The notes: generated by a model not told the origin, from the sequence alone. A stretch of 64,000 bases of DNA from Macrocystis pyrifera (GCA_031763025.1 JASSKH010000031.1:4203783-4267782); one strand, 5' to 3'; counted from the stretch's first letter, positions 22,080-33,686 are shown. Numbers and translations are program-made.

Positions 22080-22335
22080 CAAGACAGAGACACAGACAGG
22101 CAGAGAGATACACGACAGGCAGACAGACAGCGGGGAAGGAGAGGCAGAGGGGTAGAGATAGCAAGAGGGGGGGAGAGGAAGGGGGGGCAGGGAGGGGCGG
22201 GGTAGGGAGGGGAGGGAGGCAGGGAAAGATAGGGATAGAGGGAGAGAGAGAGAGAGAGACAGAGACAGATAGAAAGACAGGTAAGACAGACAGACAACGC
22301 AGGCAAACGAAACAGACAAAGATAGACAGAAAAGA
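22080..22335. repeat. Purine-rich GACA/GA microsatellite tract
   Basis: AGACAGA, GGGGAGGGA and AGACAGAC units. The long Ser/Leu- and Arg-rich frames here are repeat-derived. Confidence 0.85.
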
Positions 22336-22859
22336 CCGCATCGGGTGACAGACAACAAGTTCTTGATAACTACAGGAACCTCTCTCGGGCACTTGCTTAC
22401 CTTTCTGCGTGAGTGCTGTCCTGCACACCATATCGGCCTTTTGCAACCCGAGGGCATTCAGCACACTCACGGTACGTACACGAACTGGTCCCTTTTCGTA
22501 CGAGATTGGTAGAGAGGGTTTGAGCTTGAGTTTGAGTCCTAAGGCATACACACCATAGGTTAGTATTCTTTTTACACACGAAACTATGTTCTAAAGCTTT
22601 GCTTGTTTCGTTGGTGTTGCGGGTGAGCGGACGAATAATCTCCTTTCGAAAAAAGGTTGGCAGATTGGTTGGTCGGTTGGTGAATATATCTCGTAGTGAT
22701 GTAGGGATGGATATCGTATCGAACGTGTTCTGCCCTCCACACCTCTTGGCCTTCCTCCTCGCGTTTTTCACGCAGAGACTGAACGAAAGCTTTCGATACA
22801 TATATATGCATGCACCAGTTATCAAACATCGAAATCGTATCTATTACTTGGTCGTTTTG

Positions 22860-23030
22860 TTGTTTTATCAATATCGTATCAATTTTGATTTTTGGTTTAT
22901 CGGTACCATATCGATTTTTTTGTTTTAGTTCGTCGGTATCGTATCGATTACTTCTTTTGGTGTATCGGTATCGTATCGATTTTTTTTTTGTTGTTTATCG
23001 GTATCGTATCGAGCTTGATTCTCGTTCGAT
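22860..23030. repeat. Tandem repeat with TATCGGTATCGTATCGAT core
   Basis: Four units of about 45 bp (22862, 22899, 22932, 22965 and after) with variable T-rich spacers. Confidence 0.8.
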
Positions 23031-23369
23031 ATCCGAAATATAACACCTCGATGGTTGATGGCGATGTTCATGTTTCTCTCAGAAAAGAAAAGGGTATCGT
23101 TTTGTACCGCTGGGTACTTCTGTACAGCAGCGTAAACACGCAGATTAGGGAGGGGCAGAGAGTGCCCCCTGACCGGCGGCGACGGCGATAACTCCAGTTC
23201 ATTCGCGCATCACTCACTGCTGCCACCGCCTCCCGGTGTCAGCGCACTCCCCCCCGCTTCCGCTGATGACGATGGCGGCGCCGTTGTCCCCTCTCCCCTT
23301 CTGAGCCGCTTTCGAACATCGCCTTCCTGATACAATGAAATGTTAGGGGCGGGAGGATGTGTGTGCGAT

Positions 23370-23525
23370 GTAGGATAGGTGCGGCATGGATGTGGGGTGG
23401 ATTTGGTACGTGGGATGGATGTGGTATGCGGGATGGACGTGGGATGCGTGATGGGTGTGGGATGCGTGATGGATGTGGCATGGATGTGGGATGGATACAG
23501 GAGGTGGGATGTTGGATGTGGTAGA
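23370..23525. repeat. GGGATG(GA)TGTGG minisatellite
   Basis: Degenerate GTGGGATGGATGTGG units next to about 26 G (23530-23555). Confidence 0.75.
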
Positions 23526-23795
23526 CCCGGGGGGGGGGGGGGGGGGGGGGGGGGGACGCCTAGTTGCACACCCCGGTTTCCAGCATCTAGCGTATACCTG
23601 GTAGCTCACTGCTATGTATACGCGCGTGTCGTCAGTCACAGTGCCTTCTATTGGAGCCCGACGTTCAAAACATAACTCCCTAATATCTATACTTCGTACC
23701 AGGTTTACTGTGAAGAGCGCTGACTTCGTAGAAGGGTGCGCGATCGTTTTTCAGCGCGCGTTTTCTCCCACCACGGCGAAATAAGGGTGCTACTG

Positions 23796-23903
23796 TAACG
23801 GGGGGACCTAGTAATCAGGACCAAATACTCCCAGTGAAAATACTGGAATATGTAGGTTTTTGTGTATATGATGGGTCCTGGTTATTACGGCCCTCCGTAA
23901 AAT
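23796..23903 (-). mobile_element. TTACGGGGG MITE, diverged
   Basis: GTAACGGGGGGACCTAGTAA to GGTTATTACGGCCCTCCGTA. Several arm mutations suggest an older copy. Confidence 0.7.
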
Positions 23904-23929
23904 AGTAAACACGCTCATTAATACTTTCG

Positions 23930-24290
23930 GGGGGCTCTCGACCAGGTCTTTTTCCGGAAACAAAAACGCCCTTGTTCGGTGTTGGAAACCTTCTCGTTGT
24001 AAAAGCGTCCAGCGTCCAGCGCTGAAAAACGACCGCACCCCTGTGCGAACTAAACGCCACTTTACGGTAGACAACACCCAGCGGTGCTTCGTGTGGGCTG
24101 ATGCTGGACACCAAAGATGTCGGGGGACAGCACTTCACCCCTCGACAAACAGCAACTTTTGCCTTGACATGCCTTGGCTGACACCAAACTACTAGGTTAT
24201 AGTGTGGGACACTTGGCCCTACATACACCCTCGACACCGCATGTTTCGCGTTGCTTAACAAGTCTCCTGACATATTTGCTGGACACTGCT
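23930..24290 (+). repeat. 180 bp dispersed repeat with extra upstream part
   Basis: 24108-24290 matches the copies at 14503, 27278 and 28998 (CCAAAGATGTCGGGGGACAG and TTGGCCCTACATACACCC). The preceding AACGACCGCACCCCTGTGCG (24030) also matches about 14960-14985. Confidence 0.75.
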
Positions 24291-24429
24291 GTACAGCGGT
24301 AATCGCGTAGAGGGTTCGTTCAGCATTCCTATTGCTCGTTGATTTTGGCACCGATTTTTGCACCAACTCGTACTCGTCGGTACGAGAGTACTGCCAGGTA
24401 CCTGGTATCATCTACCAGTGCCAGGTACC

Positions 24430-25160
24430 GGTACCCTTGTCATAATCTAAGCTGCCGAAACTCACAAAGGGAGGCTATCAACGCTTCCCCCTCGAGGCTG
24501 GCCCTATATACTGCATAGACAACCTGCCTTGTCAATCGAGGCTCAACGCAAAAAACGTGTTCGGCGTAACAATATCTCACGGACGGTCCGCTGACTTGTG
24601 GTGGCGCCACCGATCAATGCGCCGGTCCCTTTGTCCGGCGTACTCTCCCTACCTGCAGCCCTGGCCGCGACGCAAGCATCTGGCATTCATCGTCGGGGCG
24701 AACAAGAGTCTCCTCCGTCGAGTTGATGTGTCGGCAGTTGAAACATTTCACGCGGTTGTTGTGATGTATAAATACAGCAGTATCAATACTACTGCTTGCA
24801 GTCGTGCTTCGCGTCGGCTTGTTGATTTCTTGTCCTTAATGTTTGATGGCTCCCTGGGGAGGAGCTACAGCAGTAGTATGTGCTGGCTGACATAATTAGG
24901 ATTAGACGACGTCTCGCCGACATGGCAAACTTTCTAACACCGGAGCATTGCATACGAGAAAATGGAGATACTGGCTGTGACGGCTACTCGTATAACTGGT
25001 ACGAATATTATACCGTATTCCCGTCTACGACGCCTGTAGAGTCCTTGCTGTGCCTTCTTCTGGTCACCACGGCCTAGATTATGGCAAGGCAACGAGCTTT
25101 AGCTTTTATCATAACGGGAGATCACAACAGCAAGGAGTTGCCTGCGCGAGTGACCGAGGT
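24430..25160. other. No gene recognised
   Basis: Unique-looking sequence with one 112-codon plus-strand ORF (24557-24895) of unconvincing composition and no good flanking splice sites. Confidence 0.4.
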
Positions 25161-25162
25161 TA

Positions 25163-25276
25163 CTACAGCACATCAACCAATCGCTGACTCTGTCGCACCT
25201 GGTCCGAAGCCGACTGCTGGCGTTTTGCACCACAAGCCGCGGGTCCCGGCTTCTTCATCCTAATCGCAGACCGAGC

Positions 25277-25310
<34 letters not shown>

Positions 25311-25435
25311 TGGGGTTGCTGTTGTTGTTGTTGCTGCTGATGCTGTTGCCGCCGCTGTTGCCGGTCTCTCAGTGGCTTGCCGCGTCTTCTCAGTCGCTGC
25401 GACACGCCTTCCTCCGGTGCATCCGGCGACTCCAT
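25163..25435 (-). CDS. Putative Gln-rich small protein or first exon
   Basis: ATG at 25433-25435 in a TATACTATGG context. It reads MESPDAPEEGVSQRLRRRGK, then Gln-rich runs from CAG/CAA repeats (25278-25345), then SAIRMKKPGPAACGAKRQQS, and stops at TAG 25163. 90 codons. A donor-like CAG/GTGCGA near 25197 means it could be a first exon instead. No family recognised. Confidence 0.4.
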
Positions 25436-25664
25436 AGTATAAAAACGGGAGATGCTCTCACCGGCCACTGATTGTGTTCAACCTTTGCCTGTAGCTCTCG
25501 CTGCCAAGCTTAATGGATGGCCTGGGGACGAACAACGTCGAGCTTGCCCACCAAATACAATAAGGCTACGGGGTTTCCATAGGGTTCTAAAGGCGTTCGG
25601 AAAAAATCGTATTTGGTTCTAAACCTTCGCCAAAGTGAACAGAAATCGAAATATCTCATCTCAG

Positions 25665-25855
25665 ACGAGAGAGGTCGGTGGTTCATTCTCAGGGGTGCCG
25701 CGAAGCTCCGTGGAAGAGCGAGTGCCGACCCCGGTGCCGCTTTCCGAAGAAGAAGGCAAGGTGGATACGGAAACAAAGCTAGCCAAGAGCCGCCCCGAAG
25801 CGGGCGGAGGTGCTAGTGACCTCGTTTCACAGGCTTGGTTGGCTTTTTCAACAAA
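25665..25855 (+). CDS. Isolated internal exon, or pseudo-exon
   Basis: Acceptor ATATCTCATCTCAG and a consensus donor AAA/GTGAGTTT enclose 191 bp reading SGVPRSSVEERVPTPVPLSE, EEGKVDTETKLAKSRPEAG and SDLVSQAWLAFST. Composition and splice sites are good, but I cannot find partner exons. Confidence 0.45.
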
Positions 25856-26526
25856 GTGAGTTTGAGTTCAGCCCGAGACTTGAGAACGACTTCCACACAC
25901 ATAGGCGTGTTGCAGGGCACATGGGTCTGTCTGTCGTCTTCTGCCTGTCCTCTGATCATCATGTTAGTCTCGTCTAGAGCCTGTCTCAACGTTTTAGCAT
26001 CTCCTCGTGGTGCTTCGTAGACACGCCGTTCGTTGGACTCCTTTGTCGAGTTGACGCTCCCTGCACCCGCTTTTGTCTCCCTGCCTCTCTCCCCCTCTCG
26101 CTTTTTACTGCTGTTTACTGACCTGTTTGTGTGCCCGGCATACCTACTACCTGGTACTATTTATACTCGTGGTGCCTTGTATATTAGTAGTAAGATGGTA
26201 GGCGTCGCGTCGGATTGCTGCAGAGTCCACGTGTCATACGAACCGACAGCACGACGGGCGCGTACCCTCCTCCGTTGCACTATTGCTACTCGCATGGTGA
26301 GCGATACTTACACATCGCTGCTCGTGCATCTGCAATACAGCAGCGTGATCTTCAGCATCATCATTACCGTCTTCGTTTTCATATCTCAGATCTATGGCGG
26401 CGACAGTAGCAGCGGCACAGCAGCAGCAAGCAGTCCACGTCAACTGCTTCTGACCGTATTTTATCACTACTGCTCTGTTGCAGTATGTACAAATAACCAG
26501 GGCTTATTACAGTGACTGAGAATCGT

Positions 26527-26935
26527 GACGGGACGGGACGGGACAGATTTTGAGTCGTTTGGCGGGAAAAAAAAACTGAAAACGGGACGGGACGGGACGG
26601 TAAAATGAGGACATGAAAAGTTGGCGGGACGGGACGGGACGGGACAGCGGGTGCCGAATTTCTCGACGGGACGGGACGGTAAAAGTCAACGGGGCTGATT
26701 TTCACGGCGGGACGGGAGGGTAAATATTTTTTTCCCCTCGGCTGGACGGGACGGTAAATATTTTTTTCCTCGGCGGGACGGGACGGTAAATATTTTTTTC
26801 CTCGGCGGGACGGGACGGTAAATATTTTCTTCCTCGGCGGGACGGGACGGTAAATATTTTTTCCCACGGCGGGACGAGACGGTAATTTTCTTTTGCTTCG
26901 GCGGGCGGGACGATAAATATATTTTTCTTCTTTCC
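26527..26935. repeat. CGGGACGGGACGGTAAATA minisatellite
   Basis: GGGACGGGAC pentamer runs, then about seven 34-38 bp units of CGGCGGGACGGGACGGTAAA plus T-rich spacer. The antisense ORF shows a periodic peptide only because of the array. Confidence 0.9.
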
Positions 26936-27277
26936 CGCCGCAGGGTCAGCACGGTTGTACGTGAAACATTCCCGCACACTGCTGATTCCGCGAAGGGAGC
27001 CGTCCCGACGCAGACGTTTTCTTCTCGACCAGCGCAGCCCAAGCCCCGAGAAGTGCTGCCACTACACGGGCGACGTCTTCTGATTTTTTCCACCCCTGCC
27101 CCAAGCGCTGTTGTTGCGTTGCCAGCTCATGGTGGCTGTTCTGATGGTTGTGCTTGCGCTGTGTTACTGGTGGTTGTGCAGATGGAGGTGGTGGCGGCGG
27201 CGGTGGTGATTCCTATGCCGCTGCTGGTCGATCGACACCGCCCGTGAGATAGGCATCCATGGCGTCCGTGTCGGTCA

Positions 27278-27425
27278 CACCAAAGATGTTAGGAGACAGC
27301 ACTTGCACCCCTTACCTTGACAGACAGCAACTTTGCATTGACATTGACAGTGTGTAACACTCGACCCTACATCCTTGACAGCGCACGTTTTGCGTCCCGC
27401 TTGATGGCGTGTCTCCTAAAATCTT
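27278..27425 (+). repeat. 180 bp dispersed repeat
   Basis: CCAAAGATGTTAGGAGACAG, ACACTCGACCCTACATCC, GCGTGTCTCCTAAAATC. Same order as the copies at 24108 and 28998. Confidence 0.75.
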
Positions 27426-27660
27426 TTTGGGCCACACCAGTAGTACTGGTGTGATCGTGGTCTGTGTGCTCTTTGTGTGTGGTGGCGAGCCTGTGGCAGG
27501 TGTTGTGATATGATACTCTGCTTTCAGTTGCGAGCGGAAATGAAGAATGAAGATATGAAAAGAAAAAACAACACCACCAGGTATAGTACTTGGTACCTGG
27601 TAGTAATTTTCATTCTTTTTCGGTAATATTTGTACGTACCTTCATTTGAAAGTGTATCCG

Positions 27661-27975
27661 GCGTCCCCGGTGGCTTGGTGGGTGGTCCGCGAGCCTATCA
27701 AGATCAATTTCGTGAGTTCGAGTCCCACCGAGTGCATGCTCGTAGGGACTTTTTCTTGCATAAAGTTGATTAGCGGAAAGCGCGAGAGCGTGAGTTAGCT
27801 GTACATTCGATGAAAATCGACGAGCAGTGGGAATGCTGAACCCTATGCGCGATAAAAACTAAAGGCACGTACCGGGGGGGAGAAGGGACGACACCTGTGA
27901 CCACGGCTTGTCCAGAAGATCGTCGAGGGTAAAACCTCCTACGAGTGGGCTGGAAAGTAAAAGTGATGATGAAAA
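27661..27975 (+). mobile_element. tRNA-derived SINE, copy 1 (fullest)
   Basis: Begins GCGTCCCCGGTGGCTTGGTG with an A-box-like TGGCTTGGTGGG, then a B-box GAGTTCGAGTCCCAC about 45 bp on, as in a tRNA gene. The body continues AAGCGCGAG, CGATGAAAATCGACGAGCAG, GGGAGAAGGGACGACACC, AAACCTCCTACGAG, and ends in A/T-rich sequence. Copies at 46491 and, inverted, 40908. Confidence 0.8.
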
Positions 27976-28409
27976 AAAAAATATATATATATATATCAAA
28001 ACAGATCATCAACCAGCTGGTGATCAACACAACCAGCACAGCTTTTTCTAGCAGAAGTAAATGTGGTGCCCAGCAATATCATACCAACCTCTGACCAGGT
28101 ATTATATAAGCAAGACGATGAAAATACGTCATCTGTGAGTTGGACTGATTAATAGTTGAATAGTTTATACCCAATTTGGCAAGCTGGGTAATACGCCTAC
28201 TGCTATTCTATACGTATTTCATTTATAGATGGGAGTTGTGCACAATTTACGATAACACATGTATTTATATTGGAATTACTATTGAAGTTTGGTACAACTC
28301 GAAATTTCTTGATTATTTTCGTAGTTCGTGGTGGAAATGGATGGGAACAGACCACCATGAATGTTTCTTGTACGGGAAGAGGCAAGTTATATCCGCCGGC
28401 GGCGGTGCC

Positions 28410-28765
28410 ACGACGGGACGGAACGATAATTTTCTACGGGAGAGATTTTATCGGCGGGACGGGACGGTATTTTTTCGGGGTCACGGCGGGACGGGACGGT
28501 AATTTGCCGGTGTCACGGCGGGACGGGACGGTAATTTTTCGGTTCCACGGCGGGACGGGACGGTAATTTTTCTGTGTCACGGCGGGACGGGACGGTAATT
28601 TCCAACGGGAGAGATTTTATAGGCGGGACGGGACGGTTAAGCGACGACGGTCAGGGATTTTGTCGGCGGGACGGGACGGAACGGGACGGCGGGACCATTT
28701 TGACGGCGGTTTTACCGTCCCGTCCCGTCCCGTCCCGCCGTTACCGCCGTTACCGTTCCGCCGAA
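28410..28765. repeat. CGGGACGGGACGGTAA minisatellite, second array
   Basis: Units CGGCGGGACGGGACGGTAAT with T-rich spacers. The last 60 bp (28708-28765) carries the inverted form TTTACCGTCCCGTCCCG, so the array can fold back. Confidence 0.9.
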
Positions 28766-28927
28766 ATTACCGTGATAAGCCTTGCAAATAACAACAAACA
28801 ACGTACCGTGCCGTGCGGTTGTGTCGCCTAATACAGTACCTGGTATATAGGTGTGTGCCAGGTATGAGGTACTGCTGTACCAGTATCAGGTATTCACCAT
28901 GTTTATATATATCTGGTACCATTTCTG

Positions 28928-29000
28928 GGCGGAAATGCAAGGAGCGTTTGGTGATCCATAGTAAAACCTTAAAGCTCCTTCCTTATATTTCCGCCGCCCA
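28928..29000. mobile_element. Short hairpin element, GGAAATATAAGG family
   Basis: GGGCGGAAATGCAAGGAGCG pairs with CCTTATATTTCCGCCGCCC across a 20-30 bp loop. About 72 bp in all. Confidence 0.7.
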
Positions 29001-29172
29001 CCAACTATGTCAGGACACAGCGCTTCCACCTCTTGACAGACAGGAGCTTTGCCTTGACACGTATTATATTGACTGACACCAACATACTAGTTTTTAGTGT
29101 AGAAAATCGGTCCTTCGCCCTTGACGGCGCACGTTTTGCCTTGCTTGACGTGTCTCCTGACATATTTGGTAC
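28998..29172 (+). repeat. 180 bp dispersed repeat
   Basis: C-CAACTATGTCAGGACACAG to CTTGACGTGTCTCCTGACAT. It directly abuts the hairpin element at 28928. Confidence 0.75.
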
Positions 29173-29279
29173 TCACGGTAGGTACGCGACATCGGAACAT
29201 ACAAAACAACGCTACAGAGTACACAGTACTGAAGTGAGAGATAATCATGGGGCAGAAGAAGTGTATGATTTCGTACGCG

Positions 29280-30255
29280 TGTCCAGGCCGACTATTAATA
29301 GGAAGTAGAACATGCCTATCAAGATGCTACTCGTACCGCCAACTGGTGCAGCTGGTCCCAACGTGGTCTTGCGTTTTCTTCTTTTTTTTTTTTCTCTTTT
29401 TTTTTTTTGGCGGTTGATCCGCTGTGATTTTCATTTTATTCCTTTCTCTTCCTTTCTTCTATTGATCAAGCCTTGAGAAAGGAGTCGTGCGGCGTGGGTG
29501 GATGACGAGCCTGCTTTGCTTGTTTCATATTGTCTAACGCCGAGGGGCGGGGCATAGCTGACGAACGCAGGATGGAGACGGCAGACAGGGTAGCATGGTC
29601 TCAAGCGGACTAGTAGGGAGAACCTGGCTGTGCTACTCATACCACAAGCTGCTGCCGCTACCTGGGGGGTTTTGTGCTCCGGTTTGCCTGTTATTTTCCC
29701 TTGGTTCTTAGTCTCACTCTGCTCACTAGTAGAGTGGTGTTTCTTTCTTTTGCACGCTTTTTGGTCTGCCACATCCCCTGCGAGGAGGCACGACAGTTTT
29801 CTTTTCCTTTCTTCTCTCCTTTACTTATCTGTTGCGAGTTGTTTTCTTTTTTTCTTTGTTTTTTTCTTTCTTTTGTGTTCTTTCGTTTTCTCTGGTATTG
29901 CAGGGGACCATAGTTCATAGGACCTATGGCGCACACAAACGCCCATATATTTCCATATTTTTACTAACAATATTTGGTCCTATTTACTACAGCCCTCCGT
30001 AATATGTCGTGCCTGTCGTATGCAGTACCTGGTATGACGATGCATGCTGTTGTGATTATGCATGCGTAACAATGTATAGATAGTATCTCTGTGGCGTAGT
30101 TTTGTGACCACAGAACTTGTAGTATCTCTCTAGGATTGAAGAATCGGCACGGACACTGGTTGTACTGGATGTCAACGGGTAGAAAGAACGGTTTGATGTG
30201 AAGAACACACACACATCTCTTTTTATTGGGTATGTTTGGAGAAATCAACCATGGC
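29280..30255 (+). repeat. Large duplicated region, copy 1
   Basis: Shares TGCTACTCGTACCGCCAACTG, AGGGTAGCA..GG, a GTGGGTGGATGACGAGC block, and GAATCGGCACGGACACTGG with GTTTGATGTGAAGAACACAC, in the same order, with 35240-36185. The MITE at 29897 is absent from the other copy. Frames inside are not convincing. Confidence 0.6.
29897..30003 (+). mobile_element. TTACGGGGG MITE
   Basis: ATTGCAGGGGACCATAGTTC to ACTACAGCCCTCCGTAAT. Left end mutated. It lies inside duplicated region 1. Confidence 0.8.
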
Positions 30256-31455
30256 TCTCTAGTCGCTGACTATGGTTCTGTCTGAGTTACCAGCAGCATG
30301 ACTATGGCAGAGGAGAAGCATGGTGTTCATTTGTTTTTTGTCCCTGCCTGTCGTACATAGCCGCGCGGGCATGGCCGAGGTATAGGTGTACAAGCGAATG
30401 GCCCGACACTGCTTGATGCTGTTCGTAGGCATAGAGTGTAGGACTGCTGCTGTGTTTTTTTCTCCCGCCCACCCGCCCTTTTCTTCTTTCGAAGGTGAAA
30501 CGGAGGGGATACAAAGGGGTTTGCAACACAAACGCATGGTGTGTGCCACACCGTCTTCTATTTATCATTGTTGTTTGCGACATGACTGGTGGCGATTCGG
30601 AGCTCACAAGGAGTACGTCAACGGGGGTCTCGGCCGTCCGAGACCGTGCTTGTTAGAGCCCCGGCGAGTTGGCCGGGGGGAGGAACTCTCGGGTACTGGC
30701 ATCATGATAGGAAACAAGAAGCGGCGGCCGGTGCCGCGGATCTCGTACCGTGGCAATGGAGCCCCTCCCCGACGTTGCAGTCAATACTGAAAACCTAACA
30801 GTTCGAAGAATACGCAATAATATCGTCTTCATTTTTTTCACGAATACTAAGCTTGGAGTTTTGGAGGCTCCAACTGTCCAACGCCCCGATTCTTCGCTCC
30901 TCTGGTCATCGCCCAACGCCCACTGCCCAGCCCCCCGGCATCGTCAGCGTGGGTGCACAAATTCACTCTGTCAGCCTGGGACAAGCGTGTGTCACGGCTG
31001 CCGAAAGCTTGTATCAGCATTGTCCTTCATTCCGCCACTGTCCCATCTTCCACCACCTATAAGCCTATCAGACGCCCCCAATCATTCTAGGGTGTATGAT
31101 ACCTGATGCATGATATACCTGGCGCTCCGTCCGATGAAGGTTTTTTGAAGTTTCGTTTCTGCTGGTATCCCACTTTTTCCTCCTTCTCGGTCACTTTTTG
31201 AGAGCCTGAAAAAATGTTCACCGTGATAGTAGTGCGGTCAAGGCGCACCGAAATCCGTCTAGAGGTCGAAAATCGACGGTCAATGTCGCATTTCCATACT
31301 ATTATAAATCCTACCGGTATAAGTACATGTTGAATGCTTCGGCCCAGTTTTTTTTTTTTTTTTTTTCTCGTGCATACAAGGAGGTCTTCGGCCCAGGCCG
31401 CCGTCCAGGCCGGCGGTCGCCGGTTCGCGTGATGAGGGTTGGGTTATAGCTCACC
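30256..31455. other. No gene convincingly recognised
   Basis: Open frames occur on both strands (for example minus 30653-30916 and plus 30386-30790) but overlap each other and lack clear splice sites or repeats. A T-run of 22 lies at 31347-31368. Confidence 0.4.
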
Positions 31456-31460
31456 GCTCT

Positions 31461-31526
31461 GGACGGAAATATAAGGATTGTTTGAACATAAGTATGAAGT
31501 ACCAAACGGCGCTCACATTTCCGTCC
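31461..31526. mobile_element. Short hairpin element, GGAAATATAAGG family
   Basis: GGACGGAAATATAAGGATTG and ACATTTCCGTCC form the arms, with CAAACGGCGCTC pairing toward GTTTG. About 66 bp. Confidence 0.7.
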
Positions 31527-31590
31527 GAAGTGGTACCAATTATTCGAAAGAAGAGATGGTTGACAGACCCTGTGTACGACTGTTATTAAT

Positions 31591-31775
31591 GGGACCGCAG
31601 TCCCGTCTGGGGGACAAAACTATTTACGGGGGACCGTAGTAAATAGAACCTATGGTACAAACGAAAACCTATATATTGACCTATTTTTACTAGCAATATT
31701 TGGTCCTATTTACTATGGCCCCCCGTACTACTTGGAATTTGAATGGTTTGTCCCCAAAACGGAACTGTAGTTTGT
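31591..31775. mobile_element. CAGTCCCG hairpin element split by a MITE
   Basis: Left arm CCGCAGTCCCGTCTGGGGGAC, right arm TTTGTCCCCAAAACGGAACTG. Intact relatives at 41345-41435, 40245-40335 and 57884-57950 show the arms belong together. The MITE at 31620-31729 lies in the loop. Confidence 0.75.
31620..31729 (+). mobile_element. TTACGGGGG MITE in the hairpin loop
   Basis: CTATTTACGGGGGACCGTAG to ACTATGGCCCCCCGTACTA. CTA on both sides is compatible with a TA duplication. Confidence 0.85.
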
Positions 31776-31903
31776 CCTATGTACGTCGAGCTAGCTGTAC
31801 CCAATCAACCAATGATGAGCGTTGTACTGGTATTACAGTTAGTAGTTTTGATAGTCACTTTGCCTCGTACACACGAGTGATGTCGGAGCGCGTAATTGCG
31901 TGC

Positions 31904-32255
31904 TTACGGCGAGCGGTTTAAAAAAACCGTCAGGATTTTGTCTCGATCTACTCTCTCGTAGGCCGCCGTGAGTACGTAACGCTCCACGTCACCTGATAGC
32001 AAAATACGCACGTGTCTACAGGAAAACCCTGTATATTTTGCTCCCCTGGCGGCCCCAACCCTGTGTGACCTGCAACGACGTCTCCCGGAGGAGCTGCTTT
32101 GTGGACGCGTACCGCTTGTTCCCATCCATGGTGTTGATGACCTCGAGCAGGGCGGCGGTCTAGTCTATATCGTCCTGCGCCGTCGACGGCGTTCCCAAGG
32201 CGAAACCTATTCCACCGCTCTCATCATTGTGGTCCTGGTTCCTACACGCATAGCT
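31904..32255 (-). pseudogene. Gene fragment, probable pseudogene or two exons
   Basis: Minus strand: NDESGGIGFALGTPSTAQDD, an in-frame TAG at 32160-32162, then TAALLEVINTMDGNKRYAST and KQLLRETSLQVTQ, a 67 bp intron-like gap (donor CAGG/GTTGGG, acceptor TTTTGCTATCAG at 31993), then GDVERYVLTAAYERVDRDKI and a stop at 31904. The phases join. The TAG could instead be the AG of an acceptor opening an exon at 32159. No family recognised, and no upstream exon found. Confidence 0.4.
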
Positions 32256-32299
32256 GGTAGGATGACAAGAAACATGGCGCACAAGCACACGCACACGCA

Positions 32300-32740
32300 C
32301 ACACGTACAAGCAACCCACCCGTGACCGCGACACGGCCAGGAGCTTGAAGCGCGACTGCTGTTGTACCCGTGGCTTCCACATCACAGTGAGCGTGGACGG
32401 GCGGGCGGTGTGGTACACAGATGCACGGCCAGGCCGAAAGTGTGTGTGTTTTTTTTAATGGGCCTGCGCGGCTCGGCCGGGCCGAACGCAATCCATTGAA
32501 AAAAGAGCCAGATCGCTCGACTTTTTGGGACGCCCAGAGCACGCGCGCCACGAAGCTCGGCCGGGGCTCAAACATGCGCCGCTGTGTTACGGGCGGGGCT
32601 CCTCCGTGCCCGTGCCCCGCAGCCGGAAGCGCGAGGAAAGTAAAGACCAGCGACCGGCGGAGAAGAGCATGCAGTTGCTTATTTGTTTGCTTTGTACATG
32701 CCATTATCTTTCTTCGCCCCCCCCTTTTTCTTTCCGTTCT
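32300..32740. other. No gene recognised
   Basis: GC-rich stretch with overlapping open frames on both strands (minus 32207-32704, plus 32421-32765). I cannot separate coding from chance. Confidence 0.35.
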
Positions 32741-32748
32741 TCCACTGG

Positions 32749-32855
32749 ATTACGGGCGACCATAGTAAATAGGACCTACGGTATATACGAAAACCTATAT
32801 ATGTATCTCTTGTTACTAACAATATTTGGTCCTATTTACTGTGGCCCCCTGTAAT
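32749..32855 (+). mobile_element. TTACGGGGG MITE
   Basis: ATTACGGGCGACCATAGTAA to TACTGTGGCCCCCTGTAAT. Two compensatory-looking arm changes. Confidence 0.85.
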
Positions 32856-33072
32856 AGTCGTAGCTCGGATCCGGGGGCCACATCGCAGGGTCTCCCTCCC
32901 CCCCCTGTCCACTTTTCGGCTCGTGCCTTGCATGTTTTAGGTATATATCGATCGGGAGAACCCCTTCTAGGTTTGGGACTGAAGGCATGTATAGCCTGGT
33001 CAATGAAACCCAATGTGTCATTTACTACTTTGTGTGTGTTTATTAATTTCGGTAAATGACGGCGCTCCCTCG

Positions 33073-33375
33073 TCATTCGGTATCTGATCCGTACAGGATC
33101 AAGTCAGTGCCAAGGGTTGCAAGGAGAGGACAGTGCAGGTGATACTCAGTTCCCCGAACCTTCTTCCTCAGCAATTCCTCAGATATCCATCCGCGGTCTT
33201 CTCGTTTCGCTCGGGCTCCTTTCTGGAAGTCTTTTGTTTTTTCAGGGCCGTCGGGGAGATTTCTTTTTGTTAGTCTCCTCTTATCATTGCGTGCCGATGC
33301 ATCATTTGTTTTCTCAGCGATAGGCCCAAATATTTCTGATACTCGCTGTCTCTTTCCACCACACCCTGGGAACAT
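33073..33375 (-). CDS. Hypothetical 100-codon ORF, weak
   Basis: ATG at 33375 opens a charged frame (IAEKTNDASARNDKRRLTKR, GARAKREDRGWISEELLRKK) to a stop at 33073. Its upstream part lies in a tandem duplication (33255-33560). It could be a degenerate element ORF. Confidence 0.25.
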   Translation of the reverse strand: MFPGCGGKRQRVSEIFGPIAEKTNDASARNDKRRLTKRNLPDGPEKTKDFQKGARAKREDRGWISEELLRKKVRGTEYHLHCPLLATLGTDLILYGSDTE

Positions 33376-33560
33376 TTGTCGGACGTTTCGGTCTCTCGCT
33401 TCTCAGGATATTTCTTCGTTAGTCTCCTCTAGCATTGCGCACGTGTGCGTCATTTTCTCAGCGATAGGCTCAAATATTTCTGGTATTCAGCTGTCTCATT
33501 TTCCCATACCCTTGAAACATTTGTTGGACATGTCCGTCCCTCGCTTCTTTCAGGCTCGTT
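33255..33560. repeat. Tandem duplication, two units of about 150 bp
   Basis: GTTAGTCTCCTCT..CATTGCG, TTTTCTCAGCGATAGGC and AAATATTTCTG occur in both units with about 75-80% agreement by eye. Confidence 0.75.
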
Positions 33561-33686
33561 CGTTTCCGAGATTCACTCAAGTCTCAGCTATCATGCTCGT
33601 TCTGTGTATATATGGTAGTCACGCGTCAGTTGCGTTTATCCGTTTTTTTTTTTTTTTTTTTTTTTTTACGGCACTGGTGTGCATCC

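Noticed and set aside
26379..27093. Minus-strand ORFs with a periodic RPAEEKNIYRPV peptide
   Set aside because: The period equals the minisatellite unit and is explained by it.
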